NCBI GenBank assembly: GCA_035518775.1
Contig: DATIXH010000132.1
Location: 1-43,273, forward strand
Direction: 5' to 3'
Length of the DNA stretch: 43,273 bases
Origin: JBGPEQ01 sp035518775
GTDB taxonomy: Bacteria > Pseudomonadota > Alphaproteobacteria > Dongiales > Dongiaceae
Shown here: positions 7,885 through 17,264 of the stretch, piece after piece
How the letters are laid out: each line of letters opens with the position of its first letter
How positions within the stretch are numbered: position 1 is the first letter of the stretch
Program-made: the position numbers and the translations under genes
Notes under the pieces: model-generated
Seen by the model: the letters and a program-made list of their open reading frames with translations, nothing else
What the model was told of the DNA's origin: nothing
The model's database searches: none

Positions 7885-8074
7885 GTTGCATGGTGATCTT
7901 CAACGGTTGCGGTGCTTGGCGAACGACGGAGAGCGTCGCTACGGTCGCTGACTCTGCCGGATCGACAGCGCAGATCGAACACGCGCGCGCGAACAGGTGG
8001 AGGCGCGTGTCAGACGTTGCTGGAGACTCAGGAAGCGACGGTGTTACCGCCGCCGCGGCTCAAAGGTCCGGCGT

Positions 8075-8097
8075 CTTCAGCGAGGCAATCGCTGAAG
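8075..8097 (-). other. Conserved leader hairpin of tRNA array 1
   Basis: On the minus strand, CTTCAGCGA-TTGCC-TCGCTGAAG is a perfect 9-bp stem with a 5-nt loop, ~190 nt upstream of the first tRNA. It is flanked by complementary GGTCC (8118-8122 region) and GGACC (8066-8070 region), with GCTC/GAGC continuing the outer helix past a TTT bulge. The same two-part fold is found at 15089-15111. The whole gap 7885-8373 holds this leader, the promoter and a GC hairpin at 8244-8266; no protein gene was recognised there. Confidence 0.6.
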
Positions 8098-8137
8098 TCG
8101 AGATAGTCGTAAGAAGTGGACCGAGCGGATCATGGCG

Positions 8138-8169
8138 GCTATAGGCATTGAATCCGGGTGCGGAGTCAA
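8138..8169 (-). promoter_or_regulatory. Candidate promoter of tRNA array 1
   Basis: On the minus strand, TTGACT (8164-8169) is followed by CCTATAGC (8138-8145). Spacing is 18-20 bp depending on which hexamer is the -10. The arrangement and spacing are identical upstream of array 2 (15151-15182). This predicts a ~250-nt leader before the first tRNA. Confidence 0.5.
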
Positions 8170-8243
8170 GCGTTCTTCTTGGGTTTGTCTGTCGTTGCCG
8201 CGGGAATTGTTCGCGCCTGCCGGCGCGAGACCCCGCCCCCTTC

Positions 8244-8266
8244 CCCCCGCCCACAAGGGGCGGGGG
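8244..8266. repeat. GC-rich inverted repeat
   Basis: CCCCCGCCC and GGGCGGGGG form a perfect 9-bp stem around a 5-nt loop, in the gap before the truncated DUF1963 gene. There is no T tract on either strand, so it is more like a dispersed intergenic repeat than a terminator. Confidence 0.5.
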
Positions 8267-8373
8267 AATTCCCTGGTGGCGACGACGTTGGGAGACAGGG
8301 GTGCGCTGCCGCTTAAAGCGAATTTTCATCATTTCCGTCTAATGAGGCCCCGAGTGCAGGGGGCTAGTCTCCT

Positions 8374-9003
8374 ATGTTTCGATGGCTCGAAAAGCTCCGA
8401 CGCGGCAAGAACGGTCGAGGCGCGGAACGCGAACTTACCGGCGCCGACGTCGCGGCCGAATTTTTGGCGCGCGCCGGGACGGAAGACCGCGCGCACCGAT
8501 TGGCTGCCTGGGCGTTGCAGCTCCGCGCTCCCTATGAGACGTCCCGGAGCGTCTCGTCCTGGCTCGGCGGCGCCCCCCATGCACCCCGTGATTTCACTTG
8601 GCCGAACGATGTCGACGGAACACCCTTGCATTTCCTCGCCCAGATCGATTTGGCGTCCTTGAAACCGGAGCCGGAAACCGGCGCGCGCCCGCCGGGATTG
8701 CCGGAGGAAGGCGCCTTGCTGGTTTTTGTCGGCCGGTCCTACGCCTGCCCTATTCTGGATGCGCAAGACATGAAGCGGGCCGTTCCGCTGGCCTTGCCGG
8801 AGAGCCTCGCGCCGATCAGCAAGCACGGGTTCTTCAGCGAGGAGCGCAGCTTCACCTGCTGGCCGATCGACCCGGTTGTCTATCTCGACACGGCTGTCGA
8901 CAGCGGCGACCCGCGGCCCGCGAAACCGGCGATGACGTCGGTGTCTCCGTCGGCCGCGAGCTTGCGGTGGACAGGCCAACCCTGCTCCAGCCGCTCGCCC
9001 TGA
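8374..9003 (+). pseudogene. DUF1963 (YwqG-like) protein, C-terminally truncated copy
   Basis: Residues 1-~182 match the intact paralogue at 17265-18515 at most positions (MFRWLEKLRRGKNG..., SSWLGGAPHAPRDF, PNDVDGTPLHFLAQIDLASLKPEPETGARPPGLP, FVGRSYACPILDA). After DSGDPRPAK the frame leaves the family. The DNA from 8920 to ~8963 is instead a near-copy of 12911-12955, inside the RTX gene in antisense. The remaining ~27 residues match nothing I recognise. The protein is half the length of the paralogue, so it is probably a rearrangement remnant, though the open frame, start and upstream sequence are intact. A short GGCCCC/GGGGCT hairpin precedes the ATG, as in the intact copy. Confidence 0.8.
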
Positions 9004-9057
9004 GGACATGGGCGTCGTGGCGGTCTCTGTCTGTGCTACGTCGGCGTGGCAGCGTCG

Positions 9058-11199
<2,142 letters not shown>

Positions 11200-11299
11200 G
11201 TCTTCGATCCCTTGCCTGCAAGAGTGAGGGCGCAGATCCGCGCTGCGGCCATCCAGCCGGCCGCTACCGTCGAACCTATTTTTGAACGCCTCCAAACTG

Positions 11300-11324
11300 A
11301 ATGCGGAGCCGCGCGTGTCGTTCC
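11300..11324 (-). promoter_or_regulatory. EcfG-like promoter upstream of katE
   Basis: On the minus strand, GGAAC-N16-CATT, ~100 bp before the katE ATG. EcfG-type general-stress promoters are GGAAC-N16/17-CGTT; here the second -10 position differs. Confidence 0.45.
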
Positions 11325-11402
11325 GCAAATTCGGCGCGCACCGACGAATATTGTCGCCGGCTGCGCCGCGCGCCGTGCAGCGGCCGGCGCGATACCGTCG
11401 GG

Positions 11403-11427
11403 GGAACAAGCGCGGCCCTGGCGCCTT
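11403..11427 (+). promoter_or_regulatory. EcfG-like promoter upstream of the small membrane protein pair
   Basis: GGAAC-N16-CCTT, 45 bp before the ATG at 11473. The element at 18614 shares the same first seven spacer bases (AAGCGCG). Confidence 0.45.
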
Positions 11428-11472
11428 AGACATGCAGGCAACTCGCACACGACAACCGGATGGAGGATCAAC

Positions 11473-11550
11473 ATGGGTCGCGGGATTTTGCTTTGGCTGC
11501 TGGGCGTGCCGATTCCGATCATCATCTTGCTCGCGCTTCTCTGGCATTGA
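11473..11550 (+). CDS. 25-residue hydrophobic membrane micro-protein
   Basis: MGRGILLWLLG followed by PIPIIILLALLWH: a single transmembrane helix and little else. Ribosome site TGGAGG lies 6 nt upstream of the ATG. It ends 11 bp before the next gene and is probably cotranscribed with it. Similar small single-helix proteins are common in alphaproteobacteria, but I know of no established function. The upstream GGAAC-type motif suggests stress induction. Confidence 0.7.
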   Translation: MGRGILLWLLGVPIPIIILLALLWH

Positions 11551-11561
11551 GGGGCAGCGCG

Positions 11562-12458
11562 ATGACAACCACATTCGATACGCCGCGCGTCGGCGTCGCC
11601 GTCGTCACCGCGGAGGAGGAAGAGGTGGCGGCAACGGCGGTCTCCTGGGGTGCGATCTTCGCCGGCGCGATCGCGGCGGTAGCGATCACGCTTATTCTCC
11701 TGCTGCTCGGCAGCGGCATCGGCCTCTCGGTGATCTCGCCGTGGTATGGGGCGGGCGTGACGGCCACGACCCTGGGCCTCTCCGCCGTCATTTGGCTGGT
11801 TGTGGTGCAATGGCTGTCCTCCGCCCTCGGCGGGTTCCTGGCCGGACGGCTCCGCACGAAGTGGACGGGGTTGCATACGCACGAGGTCGGGTTTCGCGAC
11901 ACGGCGCATGGCCTGCTGGCCTGGTCGCTCGCGACCGTGGCCGGCGCCGTCTTGCTCGGCTCGATAACGATGGCTGGTGTCGGCGCCGCGGCGAAAGGCG
12001 TGACCGACGTCGCGGCCGGTGCCGCCACGGGCGCCGCCCAGGCCGGGGTGCAGAGCGCGACCGGCGCAACTGCCGACCCGCTCGGGTACGTCGTCGATTC
12101 GATGTTCCGGTCGGCCGGAGCGCCCGACACTGCACGGACCGACTATCGGTCTGAAGCCGTGCGGATCGTGGCGCACAGCATCCAGGACGGAAAGGTCGCG
12201 CTGGCGCCCGAGGATCGGACTTATCTGGCGCAGCTCGTGTCGGCGCGAGCCGGCATCAGCCAGGCTGACGCGGAAAAACGGGTCGACACCCTGGTCGCGC
12301 AGGCAAACGAGGCGCAGACCAAGATCCGCGCGGCTGCGGATGAAGCGCGCAAGCGCACCGCGCAGCTATCTATTATGCTGGCGCTTTCCATGGCGATCGG
12401 CGCCTTTGTCGCGAGCGCCGCGGCGGCCTATGGCGGCAGCGTTCGCGACTCTTCTTAG
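11562..12458 (+). CDS. Membrane protein of unknown function, 298 aa
   Basis: Four to five likely transmembrane helices: ~28-50 (WGAIFAGAIAAVAITLILLLLGSGIGL), ~65-90 (TATTLGLSAVIWLVVVQWLSSALGGFLAG), ~110-140 (a Gly/Ala-rich pair) and a C-terminal one (LSIMLALSMAIGAFVASAAAAYGG). Between them lies a soluble helical segment (~190-270) rich in Ala, Glu and Arg (VSARAGISQADAEKRVDTLVAQANEAQTKIRAAADEARKR), likely coiled. The frame is open further upstream, but the ATG at 11562 is chosen because the upstream part overlaps the micro-protein gene. I do not recognise a named family beyond a general alphaproteobacterial membrane protein. Confidence 0.8.
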   Translation: MTTTFDTPRVGVAVVTAEEEEVAATAVSWGAIFAGAIAAVAITLILLLLGSGIGLSVISPWYGAGVTATTLGLSAVIWLVVVQWLSSALGGFLAGRLRTKWTGLHTHEVGFRDTAHGLLAWSLATVAGAVLLGSITMAGVGAAAKGVTDVAAGAATGAAQAGVQSATGATADPLGYVVDSMFRSAGAPDTARTDYRSEAVRIVAHSIQDGKVALAPEDRTYLAQLVSARAGISQADAEKRVDTLVAQANEAQTKIRAAADEARKRTAQLSIMLALSMAIGAFVASAAAAYGGSVRDSS

Positions 12459-12489
12459 GCCGGCCTGGATCAACGATCCGCAAGTGCGC

Positions 12490-12548
12490 GCGAGGCCCCC
12501 GGCACAATCGCCGAAGTCGGGGTAGTCGTAGGATGTGGACCGAGCGGT
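12490..12548. repeat. Third, partial copy of the tRNA-array leader
   Basis: The segment around CGCCGAAGTCGGGGTAGTCG and GGACCGAGCGG matches the leaders at ~8088-8132 and ~15104-15146. It lacks the paired hairpin arm, the promoter and any tRNA. It lies just outside the RTX gene stop and marks an old rearrangement endpoint. Confidence 0.6.
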
Positions 12549-12563
12549 TGCTCGAAGATCGGC

Positions 12564-13694
12564 CTAAGCCGCGGGCAGCGCGAAGGCTATGTTGTCCTCG
12601 AGCAGAGTCTGCGACGCGGCCGCGCTGACAAATTTGACCCCTTCCAGCGTTGCGGCGACGGATGGCTCGAAGAACGTTCCATTGCCGTCGAAATCGACGA
12701 GAATATCGGTGCCGCCCTTGCCGGAGTCGGCGAAGCTGAGGAAACCCTCGTCCACGGCGGTTTTCACGTCGGCCGCGCCCAGGAGGAACAGGGTATCGAA
12801 AACCAGCACATCGCCGCCCGCGATGGGCTGCGCCGGATCGGCGCCCGGCAGCGACCCCGGCGCGCGGGTGTCGAATCCCGATATGCGGTCGCCGAAGGCG
12901 AAGTCGCCGTCGAAACCGGCGATGACGTCGGTGTTGCCGTCGGCCGCGAGCTTGATTGCATCGGCGCCGGCGTCACCGAAGATCGTGTCGCTTCCCGCGC
13001 CGTCGATCAAGAGATCGGCGCCGCCCGAGAAGGTCGCCTGAATGTCGCCGTCCAACCTGTCGTTGCCGGTGCCGCCAATCAACGTGTCGTTGCCCAAATC
13101 GCCTTGGAGGTCGTCGCGCCCGGCGCCGCCATCGATGGAGTCGTTGCCCGCGCCTCCGGTCACGTCGCCGACGATGGGCGAGAGCCCCCCGTCGTCGCCG
13201 GCGCCGCACAGCAGCACATCGTTCCCGCCGCCCGCTTCCATGCTGTCGTCGCCGGAACCGCCGATGAGGGTGTCATTCGCTCCCTCAAAGGGGAATGCGC
13301 GGGCATCGCCAAACAGCATGTCATTGCCGGCGCCGCCGCTAACGAGATCGCTGTCGAATCCGCCGATCACGGTGTCGTGGCCGGCGCCGCCGCTCAACGT
13401 GTCCGCGCCCAGGCCCTCGAAGTCGCTGATGTCGCCTTGGATGAAATCGTCGCCGGCGCCGCCGCTTATCGCGTCGGCCCCATTGCCCCCGAACAGCTCG
13501 TCGGCGCCGTGGCCACCGAACAACAGGTCGTTGCCGTCACCGCCATCCATCGTGTCATTGCCGAGGCCGCCCGACACCACGTCGTTTCCGCCGTCGCCGA
13601 AGAGCGAATCGTCACCGGCGAGCCCGAACAGGAAGTCCATGGCGGTCGTGCCGCTCAAGCTGTCACTGCCGCTTGTTCCGAAACGAATGGGCAT
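12564..13694 (-). CDS. RTX-type calcium-binding repeat protein
   Basis: A 376-residue protein built mostly of glycine/aspartate nonapeptides (GGxGxDxLx), e.g. GGLGNDTMDGGDGNDLLFGGHGADELFGG, which fold as a calcium-bound parallel beta roll after secretion. The longer frame starts at 13793, but ATG 13694 has a strong ribosome site (GGGAGG) and gives the typical start MPIRFGTSGSDSLSG. There is no signal peptide, as expected for type I secretion, whose signal is C-terminal; the C-terminal ~60 residues are non-repetitive (LEDNIAFALPAA end). No enzymatic domain and no type I secretion genes are visible. A 44-bp stretch (12911-12955) has a near-copy at 8920-8963. Confidence 0.88.
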   Translation of the reverse strand: MPIRFGTSGSDSLSGTTAMDFLFGLAGDDSLFGDGGNDVVSGGLGNDTMDGGDGNDLLFGGHGADELFGGNGADAISGGAGDDFIQGDISDFEGLGADTLSGGAGHDTVIGGFDSDLVSGGAGNDMLFGDARAFPFEGANDTLIGGSGDDSMEAGGGNDVLLCGAGDDGGLSPIVGDVTGGAGNDSIDGGAGRDDLQGDLGNDTLIGGTGNDRLDGDIQATFSGGADLLIDGAGSDTIFGDAGADAIKLAADGNTDVIAGFDGDFAFGDRISGFDTRAPGSLPGADPAQPIAGGDVLVFDTLFLLGAADVKTAVDEGFLSFADSGKGGTDILVDFDGNGTFFEPSVAATLEGVKFVSAAASQTLLEDNIAFALPAA

Positions 13695-13852
13695 GACAAA
13701 CCTCCCTGGATCGAACGACGCCGACAGCGGCGCGCCGGCGCAATTCTGCGGCGTCCGGCGGTTGCCCGCACCTCCCATTTGGGGGGAGAACATCGTCAGA
13801 GACGGCTTCCCGTAGCCGTTTGAGCCTTGCGCCGGCCGCGGGGAACAGGATC

Positions 13853-14572
13853 ATGCCGGAGACGCGGCCGTTTCCGGAGCATTGGACCACGACGATGATC
13901 AAGACGCCGAAGATCGTCTTTCTGTTCGATGTCGACAACACGCTCCTCGACAACGATCGCGTTCAGGTCGATCTCAGGCAGTACCTGGAACGCACCTGCG
14001 GCGTGGCGGCCCGCGACAGGTACTGGGAGATTTTCGAAGAGCTGAGAAGCGAACTCGGTTACGTCGACTACCTAGGCGCCCTGCAGCGCTATCGACTCGA
14101 GGCGATGCATCACCCGGTGGTGTTGCGCATGTCGAGCTGGCTCGTCGACTACCCGTTCGCCGATCGCCTTTATCCCGGCGCGCTGGACGCCGTGGGGCAC
14201 GTGCGGCAGTGGGGAACGGCGGTCGTCCTTTCCGACGGGGACGCCGTGTTCCAGCCGCGCAAGGTGGAACGGTCCGGCCTGTGGCGCGCCCTCGACGGCC
14301 ACGTCCTCATCTACATCCACAAAGAGCAAGAGCTGGACGATGTCAGGCGTCTCTACCCGGCCGATCACTATGTCCTGATCGACGACAAGATACGCATCTT
14401 GTCCGCGATCAAGGCCCTCTGGGGCGACGCCGTCACCACCGTCTTTCCCAGGCAGGGCCACTATGCGCTCGATGCCCGCGAGGTCGCCAAATATCCGCGC
14501 GCCGACATCGAGCTCACCGCCATCGGCGAGCTGCTCGAGCACGATCTGCGCTCATTGCTCCGAAGGACATAG
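13853..14572 (+). CDS. HAD-superfamily hydrolase
   Basis: HAD motif I is FLFDVDNTLLDND with the Asp nucleophile and Asp+2, motif II is VVLSDGD, and motif IV is YVLIDDK. A helical cap of ~90 residues lies between motifs I and II (VDLRQYLERTCGV...LEAMHHPV), typical of C1-cap phosphatases. The substrate is unknown. Start choice is uncertain: ATG 13853 (after GGGAACAGGATC) gives 239 residues, while ATG 13895 begins just before the core (MIKTPKIVFLFD). It is divergent from the RTX gene and convergent with tRNA array 2. Confidence 0.88.
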   Translation: MPETRPFPEHWTTTMIKTPKIVFLFDVDNTLLDNDRVQVDLRQYLERTCGVAARDRYWEIFEELRSELGYVDYLGALQRYRLEAMHHPVVLRMSSWLVDYPFADRLYPGALDAVGHVRQWGTAVVLSDGDAVFQPRKVERSGLWRALDGHVLIYIHKEQELDDVRRLYPADHYVLIDDKIRILSAIKALWGDAVTTVFPRQGHYALDAREVAKYPRADIELTAIGELLEHDLRSLLRRT

Positions 14573-14654
14573 GCGGAGGTCGCGATGTGGGGCGACCGGA
14601 TGGGCACGCTACGGCGGGCCAGCCTGCGGACGGGTGATGCTTGGCGAATGTTGG

Positions 14655-14729
14655 TGCGCGCGGGGGGATTCGAACCCCCACTGTCCTCGCTTTGAGGGAG
14701 GCGCCTCCTGCCGGTTGGGCTACGCGCGC
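14655..14729 (-). tRNA. tRNA-Leu-like (anticodon CAA), array 2
   Basis: Copy of 7642-7716 with one or two D-loop differences (AACCGG for AATCGG). The perfect GCGCGCG/CGCGCGC acceptor, A73, encoded CCA (14652-14654), CTCAAAG anticodon loop, conserved C31-C39 mismatch and 5-nt variable loop are all retained. It is the last tRNA of array 2; no GAG tRNA follows. Confidence 0.85.
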
Positions 14730-14731
14730 GG

Positions 14732-14807
14732 TGTCCGCCTCCGGAGTCGAACCGGAAACCGCGAGGGTTTAAGCCTCGCCGCTCTGCCCCTTTTGGCGTA
14801 GGCGGAC
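14732..14807 (-). tRNA. tRNA-Leu-like (anticodon UAA), array 2
   Basis: Copy of 7719-7792. The acceptor is now fully Watson-Crick (GTCCGCC/GGCGGAC) and the T stem is TCCGG/CCGGA, a paired change relative to array 1. Anticodon loop CTTAAAC is unchanged. The D loop is two nt longer (CAAAAGGGGCAGA). Only CC of the 3' CCA is encoded before G1 of the next tRNA. Confidence 0.83.
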
Positions 14808-14825
14808 GCTGCGGACTCGCAGTGG

Positions 14826-14899
14826 TGCCCCCGGCTGGATTCGAACCAGCAGCCTTCGGTTTCTGAAACCGACACCTCTACCAATTGGGCTACGGGGGC
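14826..14899 (-). tRNA. tRNA-Leu-like (anticodon CAG), array 2
   Basis: Copy of 7811-7884: same acceptor, T arm and CAG anticodon. The loop is TTCAGAA instead of CTCAGAT, the variable loop AGGCT, and D-stem pair 10-25 is now G-U. CCA is encoded (14823-14825). The spacer to the next tRNA (14808-14822) keeps the CTGCG/CGCAG hairpin with a changed loop (AGTC for GGTC). Confidence 0.86.
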
Positions 14900-15088
14900 G
14901 GTGCATGGCGGTCTTTCGGCGGTTGCGGTGCACGGCGAACGACGGCGAGCCTCGCCGGAGGCGCGGACCTTTGCCGTAGCGGCAGCGCGGTCCGGGCACG
15001 CGCGCGCAAACGAGCGGCGCGGGCTCAGACGGAAGCTGGGATCAGAGGGAAGCGGCGCGGACGCCGCCGCAGCTCAAAGGTCCGGCGT

Positions 15089-15111
15089 CTTCAGCGACAC
15101 AATCGCCGAAG
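15089..15111 (-). other. Conserved leader hairpin of tRNA array 2
   Basis: On the minus strand, CTTCGGCGA-TTGTG-TCGCTGAAG forms nine pairs (one G-U), aligned with 8075-8097, with the same enclosing GGTCC/GGACC and GCTC/GAGC helices. The gap 14900-15446 holds this leader, the promoter, a CRP-type site and no recognised gene. Confidence 0.6.
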
Positions 15112-15150
15112 TCGACGTAGTCGTGAGCTTTGGACCGAGCGGTTCATGCG

Positions 15151-15182
15151 GCTATAGGTATCGAATCCGCTCCGGAAGTCAA
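15151..15182 (-). promoter_or_regulatory. Candidate promoter of tRNA array 2
   Basis: On the minus strand, TTGACT (15177-15182) and CCTATAGC (15151-15158), with exactly the same spacing as upstream of array 1, although the spacer sequence differs. Confidence 0.5.
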
Positions 15183-15328
15183 GCGCGCCGTCGTCGATCC
15201 GGCCGCTTTGGCTGCCAGGTTCTGCCGCCGCGGATGCCATCATCGGGGGACCATTTTCCTCATATCGTGCAGCGCGGCTGGCTGACAGCGGCCTCGTTCT
15301 TGCCGGCGCTCATCGTCGGGCAAAAAAG

Positions 15329-15344
15329 TGTGACGTGAATCACA
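15329..15344. promoter_or_regulatory. CRP-type operator TGTGA-N6-TCACA
   Basis: Perfect palindrome TGTGACGTGAATCACA (extended to GTGTGA/TCACAC), ~103 bp upstream of the ATG of the secreted-protein gene at 15447, the likely target. Confidence 0.6.
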
Positions 15345-15446
15345 CTAGCGGTATGCGCACGCTGGCATACTTGGCCCCAAACGGTTGCGACGCCGACGTC
15401 AACATGGCGTCTGATCCGGGGAAAGTCGGTTCGGAGCTGGACGCAT

Positions 15447-15671
15447 ATGCCCCAGCGCAACGCTCGCAAGACTCTGCTTCTGATCCTCCTCGCCATCGCC
15501 GCGGCGTGCGGGCTCCTGTCGCGCCTGGCCGTTGCTCAGGTGCCGCCGCATCCGGCGGGAACCGTGTGCTTCACGCCGGCGTTCTGGTGTTGGGCACAGC
15601 CCCCGGGTCCGCCGGGAAATCCCTGCGGCTGTCCTGGACCCAACGGCTGGGTCGGGGGAGTCCTCGGCTGA
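15447..15671 (+). CDS. Small secreted Cys/Pro-rich protein, 74 aa
   Basis: Has a classical signal peptide (RNARKTLLLILLAIAAACGLLSRL, then AVAQ cleavage region). The mature part is short and rich in Cys, Pro, Gly and Trp (VCFTPAFWCWAQPPGPPG, NPCGCPGPNGW), with four Cys that could form two disulfides. No domain was recognised. Its TGA overlaps the ATG of the next gene (TGATG), so the two are translationally coupled and probably work together at the envelope. A CRP-type site lies upstream. Confidence 0.75.
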   Translation: MPQRNARKTLLLILLAIAAACGLLSRLAVAQVPPHPAGTVCFTPAFWCWAQPPGPPGNPCGCPGPNGWVGGVLG

Positions 15672-17164
15672 TGGCAAAGACCCAAGAGGCGCCCGACGCC
15701 GTCGGCGAGTTGATTGGCGACGCCCAACTCGTCGCGCGAGCCTTGGTCCGACTCGGCAAGCTGTCAGATGCGACCTTCCTAACGGCGCTCAACGAGGTCA
15801 AGGACAAGCGCACTGCCGCCGGAGGAGCCGTCGATCCCGCGGCCGTTATCAAGCTGCAGACGTCGCTGAGCGCCGCGATCGCCGGCCTCGCGCCGATCAC
15901 CTTGCGAGACCTGCGCAAGGGATGGTCGCCTGTCCGCGAGTCCGCGGGGACCAGAGCGGCGGTGGTGATTTTCGCAACCTTCTGCATATTCCTCCTGATC
16001 TTCGTCGCCTATGCGACGCAGCTCCACGAGGATGCATCGCAGGTCTATCGAGCCTACGACGACATGCAGAAGAACAGGTTCCAGGAGCAGGCCTTTCGCC
16101 TTGCAAACGACGTCTTCAAGGAACTGAATTCCCCTGACGCCAAGGCTCAGCCCGGCGTTCTCTGGACGGATGTCCTGGGCAAATCGGTTGTCGACATAGT
16201 CGAGCTGGACAACAGACTTCAGTCGGTCGTCGCGAGGCACAGCGAGCTGGAGAAGAAGGCGGACATATATGGACGCCTGGTCGCCGGGTTCACGTGGCTG
16301 TCCAAACTCTGGAGCCCGGACAAGGATGGTGTTTCCGAAGCGAACCCGAGCGGCAACGCAACGATCAGCGGGTATCTTGAGGCGTATAAAGCGGCGCCTG
16401 AGGCGCAGAAGGTGCCGCCCTCCGGTCCCTTCTTCGGTTCATGTGTGAACGGCAATCCCATCGATCACAACAAGCCCGCGACGACCGCAACCGCAACGGG
16501 CGCGGGCCGCGCGGAGAGCGCCGCCGGCACTCCCGCCGATGTGAACAAGCCCGCAGCGATCCAAGCCGCAACGGGCCCGAGCGCCGCGGAGAGCGTCGGC
16601 GGCACCCCCGCCGATGTGAACGAGCCCGCGCCGAGCGAAGCCGAAGCCGGCGCAAGCCGCCGAGAGCGCATGGGAGTCTCGCTGGAAGAGGCGGTTCTGA
16701 CCCTGAATTGCCTGGGTGAGATCCTGGGAGCAAACGGAATTCAGATTTCCAGGCTCAGTCCTTCCTGGATCGATCAGTTCAAGCTGAAGCACAATATCGA
16801 CATACTCGGTCTTTGGCTGCTGCCGGCGCTCTATGGCGCGTTGGGCACCGCCCTGTTCTTCCTGCGGGGGTTCATAGAGCCGTCGGTCCCCAATCCATCC
16901 TGGCCGCAAGTGTTCTATCGCATGGCGCTCGGCGGATTCGTCGGCACCATCGTCGCGTGGTTCTGGACGCCCGGGAGCAGCGACGTGACCACACCCGCGA
17001 TCGCCAACTTGTCGTCGTTTACGTTGGCCTTCATCGTCGGCTATTCGCTTGACATGTTCTTCCGGTATCTCGACTCGATCACCCTCAGGTTTCAGCAAGC
17101 GAGCACAAAGCCAGCGGGCACCCCCGCTGCAACCGCGCCCGCTCCCGCCGCCCCCACCCCGTGA
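15671..17164 (+). CDS. Multi-helix membrane protein with internal repeats, 497 aa
   Basis: Helices at ~96-117 (AAVVIFATFCIFLLIFVAYA), ~380-405 (LGLWLLPALYGALGTALFFLRG), ~422-438 (LGGFVGTIVAWFW) and ~450-468 (SSFTLAFIVGYSLDMFF). A large soluble segment sits between helices 1 and 2 (~118-375) and contains a Pro/Ala/Thr-rich tandem repeat. The C-terminal tail is Pro/Ala-rich. Coupled start with the secreted protein upstream. It lies inside the second copy of the tRNA-leader/DUF1963 module, where the first copy has only ~100 bp, so this pair was inserted there or lost from copy 1. Family unknown. Confidence 0.78.
   Translation: MAKTQEAPDAVGELIGDAQLVARALVRLGKLSDATFLTALNEVKDKRTAAGGAVDPAAVIKLQTSLSAAIAGLAPITLRDLRKGWSPVRESAGTRAAVVIFATFCIFLLIFVAYATQLHEDASQVYRAYDDMQKNRFQEQAFRLANDVFKELNSPDAKAQPGVLWTDVLGKSVVDIVELDNRLQSVVARHSELEKKADIYGRLVAGFTWLSKLWSPDKDGVSEANPSGNATISGYLEAYKAAPEAQKVPPSGPFFGSCVNGNPIDHNKPATTATATGAGRAESAAGTPADVNKPAAIQAATGPSAAESVGGTPADVNEPAPSEAEAGASRRERMGVSLEEAVLTLNCLGEILGANGIQISRLSPSWIDQFKLKHNIDILGLWLLPALYGALGTALFFLRGFIEPSVPNPSWPQVFYRMALGGFVGTIVAWFWTPGSSDVTTPAIANLSSFTLAFIVGYSLDMFFRYLDSITLRFQQASTKPAGTPAATAPAPAAPTP
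16469..16618 (+). repeat. Tandem 75-bp repeat in coding sequence
   Basis: Two 25-codon units (NKPA...GTPADV), 16469-16543 and 16544-16618, with a decayed third beginning NEPA at 16619. They encode a Pro/Ala/Thr linker, probably periplasmic and disordered. Confidence 0.8.
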
Positions 17165-17264
17165 TTCCCGGTGGCGCCGTCGGGAGCCAGGCATCCGCTG
17201 TCCCCTAAAGCGAATCTTCATCTTTTCGGTCTAGGGAGGCCCCAGGTGGGGGGGCCGGTCTCTC

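Noticed and set aside
7549..7900. Short open frames across the tRNA array (e.g. minus 7445-7903)
   Set aside because: They consist of conserved tRNA sequence read as codons; not proteins.
13042..13823. Open frames antisense to the RTX gene
   Set aside because: Repeated Ser/Pro or Arg strings arise from the complement of Gly/Asp codons; no ribosome site.
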